This document shows, piece after piece, positions 61,158 through 64,000 of a DNA stretch of 64,000 nucleotides. The notes under the pieces are model-generated. The model was not told where the DNA came from, ran no database searches, and saw only the letters and a list, made by a program, of their open reading frames with translations. The DNA comes from an uncultured Myxococcales bacterium (GTDB taxonomy: Bacteria > Myxococcota_A > UBA9042). The position numbers and the translations under genes were made by a program. Where the stretch lies: NCBI GenBank assembly GCA_903929795.1, contig CAIYWC010000134.1:1-64000 (forward strand), in the 5' to 3' direction. Position 1 is the first letter of the stretch. The number at the start of each line of letters is the position of its first letter.

Positions 61158-61186
61158 TTGACGCAGGTGGCGAGCGAGGTCACACT
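61158..61186 (+). promoter_or_regulatory. promoter for the SGNH-like gene
   Basis: TTGACG (61158-61163), 17-base spacer, CACACT (61181-61186), close to the CAAACT-type -10 boxes elsewhere in the window. It lies inside the 5' end of the open frame and therefore argues for a start at 61197 or later. Confidence 0.45.
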
Positions 61187-61196
61187 GCCTCGGTCG

Positions 61197-62747
61197 GTGT
61201 GGTTGTCGCCGTACGTGGGGCGACGCTTGGGTTGGAACACCTGCAGACTTGTGCTCGTGGCGAGCTTGGTGGCTGCAGCGGTGTACGGCGAGCCTGCGTC
61301 GCCTGAGCCGGTCCTGGCCTCCCACGCTGCACCGCTGATCGAAGCCGCGTTTGCCCGCGCACTGCCAACGTTTCGGCTTCAGGACGCGAAAGTCCATGTG
61401 CGACGCGTGGATGCCCAGGTCTGCCGTCCGGACGGCTCGTGCCTGCAGGTCGTGCTGACGGCACCGGTTGCGTCATGTTCCGGTCAGCGCCTTGTGGCGT
61501 GGTGTGTTCAGTTTCCCGGTGGCGCGCCTTCCGACGCGCCCGTGCTCTTTGCCGCCCTCGACGGTCCATCCGTGTGGTCGCAACCTGCCGGCGGAAAACG
61601 CGGAGTTGTGAAAGAAACCGAATCGATTTCGTGTGGTTGGATCGTTGCTGGCCTCCTGGCCGTCGTCCTCGCCCTCGGTCTGGCGACGTGGCGACGCCGG
61701 GCCCGGCGGATTGCAACGCCGCAGGCTCCGGCGCCGACGGTCGCGGCAACGCAACGGTCGCCGGCGCGGTGGAAGATCGCGCTGGCGATGCTGTTCGTGA
61801 TTTCAGCGATCCTGCTGCTCGGCGAATGGGCGGCCAGGCGCACCGCGCCGTTTGAACTGCGCGACGGACAAATCCACCTGCTCTTGCCTTCGCCGGAACA
61901 AGGCATCACCGAGCAGTTTGAGCGCGACGGCGTGCCCATGTGGCGGCGTGCCCATCCGGGGCGGGCGGCGCCAGCGGCCCAGAAGCCGCCCTTTCGCATC
62001 GTCGTGCTGGGCGATTCCATCGTGCAGCCGGCGGGTGTCCCGGATGCGCAGGGGGCGGTGGCGCTGCTGCAAAGTCACCTGAACCGCTATCTGGACGGCG
62101 GTCCGTACGAAGTTGTGAACCTTTCCGAAGGCGGCTACGCGACGCTGCAGGAAGAACAGCAGCTGTACGCCGGCGTCCTGGATCTCAAGCCGGATCTGCT
62201 GCTGCTCGGCCTCGCGCCGAACGATGCGGACGAGTTCACCGTTCACGACGGCCAACTGGTCATGGCCAGGCTGCTGGACGACGCGGCCTCGCATCGGGCC
62301 GCCAGCGGTCTGGCCGGATTGGCGTTTCGCCACCTGTACTTGGTGAATTCGGTGTGGCTGGCTCTGGAGCGCGTGTCGCTGAACTGGTCCAGCGCGCACG
62401 TCGACGCTGACCACTTTGTGCAGCAGCCGATTCAGCGGATGTTCACCTGGCTGCGCAACGGCAACGCGCACATGGCCATCGTGTGCTTTCCGCGGCTGGA
62501 TGTGCCGCTCCAGCCGAGCACCCGCTGCGAATTCCCGACAGTGGGCCCCTGGGCGCGGGCGGCGCGGGTCCCCTATCTGGATCCCGCTGCGGATTACGCC
62601 ACGTACCCGCTTGCGCGCATCAAGCTGGACCACATCCACCTCAATCCAACCGGGCACCAACTGCTGGCCGCTCTGTTGTTTGACTGGCTTGTCGACAACA
62701 ACGCCGTGCCATTTCGCGCTGCGAAAGGCCGTCCGCCGCGCCCGTGA
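61197..62747 (+). CDS. membrane-bound SGNH/GDSL-like hydrolase
   Basis: 516 residues from GTG 61197. An N-terminal membrane segment (RLVLVASLVAAAVYG), a 110-residue domain with four Cys, two more membrane segments (about 147-164 and 193-209), then an SGNH domain. Block I is VVLGDSIVQ (GDS near 272), block III-like GLAPNDADEF, and block V DHIHLNPTGH with the Asp-His pair. Such proteins deacylate or acylate cell-wall polysaccharides. The start is uncertain: GTG 61197 and GTG 61215 both fit, and the upstream TTG at 61158 falls in a promoter -35 box. Confidence 0.7.
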   Translation: MWLSPYVGRRLGWNTCRLVLVASLVAAAVYGEPASPEPVLASHAAPLIEAAFARALPTFRLQDAKVHVRRVDAQVCRPDGSCLQVVLTAPVASCSGQRLVAWCVQFPGGAPSDAPVLFAALDGPSVWSQPAGGKRGVVKETESISCGWIVAGLLAVVLALGLATWRRRARRIATPQAPAPTVAATQRSPARWKIALAMLFVISAILLLGEWAARRTAPFELRDGQIHLLLPSPEQGITEQFERDGVPMWRRAHPGRAAPAAQKPPFRIVVLGDSIVQPAGVPDAQGAVALLQSHLNRYLDGGPYEVVNLSEGGYATLQEEQQLYAGVLDLKPDLLLLGLAPNDADEFTVHDGQLVMARLLDDAASHRAASGLAGLAFRHLYLVNSVWLALERVSLNWSSAHVDADHFVQQPIQRMFTWLRNGNAHMAIVCFPRLDVPLQPSTRCEFPTVGPWARAARVPYLDPAADYATYPLARIKLDHIHLNPTGHQLLAALLFDWLVDNNAVPFRAAKGRPPRP

Positions 62748-62795
62748 GCCCAACCCGGCTTCGCACGCGGCGTTCCTGAGATTGCGCCGGCGCGT

Positions 62796-63278
62796 CTACT
62801 TGCTGACGGGGCCGAGCGGTTTGCCGTTCTGGTACGCGATCTTGACTTGGCTCTTGAAGCCCGTGTGGATGAAGTTGCCGCCCGGCACGAGGATGTCGTA
62901 CCAACGAAACGGCACGTTGTCCTCCGTGATCTTGCCGCACAGCACGCTGTCGTCGGTGAAGAGGATCTGGTCGCCAAACGACGCGCGCTCCTCCTGGGTC
63001 ATCACCGTCCGGCGCTGCATGCTCGCGACCTGATCGCGGCCGACGGCGCGCTGCTCGCCAAAGCGCTCCAAGCACAAGAAAGTCGGGTTCTCCGCGGCGA
63101 TCCGCGCATAGACGACCGTGCCGTTCTTCAACTTGATCTCGTCAAAAGTCGCGTTCGTGACGACCGGGCAGACGTCGATGACGTCGGTAAAGGGCGTCAT
63201 CGCCTGCGCTTGCGCGGCGCGGGGAACCAGGGCCAGCGCGCAGAACGCCAAGACCTGGAAAAGAAATGCAATCTTCAT
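62796..63278 (-). CDS. small exported protein
   Basis: 160 residues. A clear Sec signal peptide (MKIAFLFQVLAFCALALVPRAAQA) follows GGAGG at optimal spacing. The mature part is strand-rich with two or three Cys (DVCPVV, FLCLERFGE, VLCGKITED) and ends in a basic tail. Not recognised. Its ATG overlaps the stop of a 27-codon leader frame that begins at the end of repeat copy 3. Confidence 0.75.
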   Translation of the reverse strand: MKIAFLFQVLAFCALALVPRAAQAQAMTPFTDVIDVCPVVTNATFDEIKLKNGTVVYARIAAENPTFLCLERFGEQRAVGRDQVASMQRRTVMTQEERASFGDQILFTDDSVLCGKITEDNVPFRWYDILVPGGNFIHTGFKSQVKIAYQNGKPLGPVSK

Positions 63279-63358
63279 GGCAACCTCCGCGCCTCCATAT
63301 CAGAGCGCTGACATGAAGTTAGGTCGACGGCGGCCGGGAGCAAGGGCGCGGCGGCCAT
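63275..63358 (-). CDS. 27-residue leader frame coupled to the exported-protein gene
   Basis: The ATG at 63358 follows GGAGTAC, the last bases of repeat copy 3. The frame ends in TGA overlapping the ATG of the next gene (ATGA). The peptide (MAAAPLLPAAVDLTSC then QRSDMEARRLP) is not recognised. Translation is suggested by the ribosome binding site and coupling only; it may serve as a translational relay. Confidence 0.35.
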   Translation of the reverse strand: MAAAPLLPAAVDLTSCQRSDMEARRLP

Positions 63359-63495
63359 GTACTCCGACCGAAGTTCGGGAACAAACGCTCGCGATCCGCG
63401 GCGTGCCACCAGCGGTGCTCGCTCGCGGTCGAAGTCCGAAATGCAACAGGTCTGGCCGACGATGGGTGGTGTGGAACACCGGCCAGGATGGTTAG
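63356..63495 (-). repeat. 140-base intergenic repeat, copy 3
   Basis: On the minus strand it starts CTAACC, whose TAA is the hemN stop codon, and ends GGAGTACATG, containing the start of the leader frame. By hand, 103 of 140 bases match copy 2, including unbroken blocks TGCATTTCGG, CACGCCGCGGAT and GAACTTCGGTCGGAGT. Confidence 0.8.
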
Positions 63496-64000
63496 ACGGT
63501 CGCTGAAAACCGCGCCAAGCCATCATTTGCCTTGGGCAAATGCGCGTCGAAGGCCATCGCCAGCGTGCGGATGAGCACGCGCCCGACAAAAGTCGCCTCG
63601 ATGCGGTCAGCCGTCAGCGTGCACAGCCCGTCCTTGGCCAGCGGTGCCAGAGTCGCCAGCGCGTCGGCAAAATAGCTGTCAAACGCGATGGCGAATTTCT
63701 TTTCAAATTCCCGCTTTTGCACGCCGCCGCGGCACATCAGGTCCTGGATCAGCGCCGAGCGAATCTCGTCGTCCCGCGTCAGCCGCCAGCCGCGCGTGAC
63801 CGGCAGCTGGCCCGACTGGACCTGCCGGTAGTACGGGTTCAGCTTGTGCTGGTTTTGCGCATAAAGTCCGTCGACATAGCTGATCGCCGTCATGCCGAGC
63901 GACACCAAGTCCGTGCCCGCGCGCGTCGTGTAGCCCATGAAGTTGCGGTGCAGCGTGCCGTTGCGCGCGGCGATCGCCAACTCATCGTCCGGCTTGGCAA
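63492..64000 (-). CDS. hemN: oxygen-independent coproporphyrinogen III oxidase, C-terminal part
   Basis: The frame runs in from the right edge; 168 C-terminal residues are visible. HRNFMGYTTRAGTDLVSLGMTAIS... and NQHKLNPYYRQVQSGQ, then MCRGG and the final FDAHLPK...RFSATV match the C-terminal region of HemN, the radical-SAM enzyme that decarboxylates coproporphyrinogen III in anaerobic haem synthesis. The radical-SAM core lies outside the window. The stop codon is the first element of repeat copy 3. Confidence 0.9.
   Translation of the reverse strand, partial: AKPDDELAIAARNGTLHRNFMGYTTRAGTDLVSLGMTAISYVDGLYAQNQHKLNPYYRQVQSGQLPVTRGWRLTRDDEIRSALIQDLMCRGGVQKREFEKKFAIAFDSYFADALATLAPLAKDGLCTLTADRIEATFVGRVLIRTLAMAFDAHLPKANDGLARFSATV

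Noticed and set aside
61158-61196. TTG at 61158 as start of the SGNH-like gene
   Set aside because: It coincides with the -35 box TTGACG of a promoter whose -10 box is at 61181, so a transcript would not include it.
1-64000. CRISPR array or insertion sequence
   Set aside because: No regularly spaced direct repeats with unique spacers and no transposase-like frame or flanking inverted repeats were seen; the only multi-copy elements are the 140-base repeats and short coding tandem repeats.

Overview
This is a G+C-rich chromosomal window with about 45 protein genes, most of them packed into short same-strand operons with overlapping stop and start codons. Several traits suggest a myxobacterium-like (Myxococcota / former Deltaproteobacteria) host, though this is an inference: many lipoproteins with an Asp/Ala/Gly-rich stretch after the lipobox, very large Cys-rich surface proteins with MopE-like metal-binding motifs, and an abundance of envelope genes. 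Nothing here fixes the species.

Layout. 1-1452 is the right end of an integrated element: two coupled leftward genes, a non-coding stretch, then a 45-base 3' piece of a tRNA-Arg(UCU) gene that looks like the target-site remnant. 1802-4204 encodes a protein with two radical-SAM cores. 4755-8848 holds a GyrI-like protein and, divergent from it, a complete 2-aminoethylphosphonate catabolic operon (phnW, phnX, OPA-type permease). 8862-14072 (minus) holds a methyltransferase, a HAD protein, an unusual ATP-grasp + glycerophosphotransferase-like fusion and an ABC exporter, possibly an undescribed biosynthetic and export cluster. 14246-26937 is mainly exported proteins, an Rrf2 regulator, a secreted phosphoesterase, an epimerase, and a c-type cytochrome with two YeeE/YedE channels. 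27194-32826 has a dolichol-phosphate-mannose-synthase-like GT2, a polytopic membrane protein, a Gly-rich lipoprotein and a mannose-1-phosphate guanylyltransferase-like enzyme. 32912-37979 has a KdpE-like regulator cut by an in-frame TAG, a ClpA/ClpC ATPase and pyrD. 38168-44470 is one 2100-residue Cys-rich lipoprotein. 44511-49563 (minus) is a five-gene operon with the agmatine-to-putrescine pathway. 49789-52546 holds a somatomedin-B-containing lipoprotein and nadA. 52566-60980 (minus) has an apparently inactive rhomboid and an operon of two helicases around a patatin. The right edge has an SGNH-like protein, a small exported protein and the 3' part of hemN.

Two features cut across the region. 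Three copies of a 140-base intergenic repeat align without gaps (50961-51100, 54451-54590, 63356-63495); two begin at the stop codon of the upstream gene, and their last bases supply the ribosome binding site of the next reading frame. About a dozen promoters can be read by eye with a TTGAC(A/G/C/T) -35 box and a 16-17 base spacer; several have a CAAAGT/CAAACT-like -10 box, and two share an identical TTGACA/TACCTA core. These promoters helped choose several start codons.

All calls come from reading the sequence and from knowledge of the families. No database search or computation was run, and no CRISPR array, complete tRNA, rRNA or complete insertion sequence was seen.
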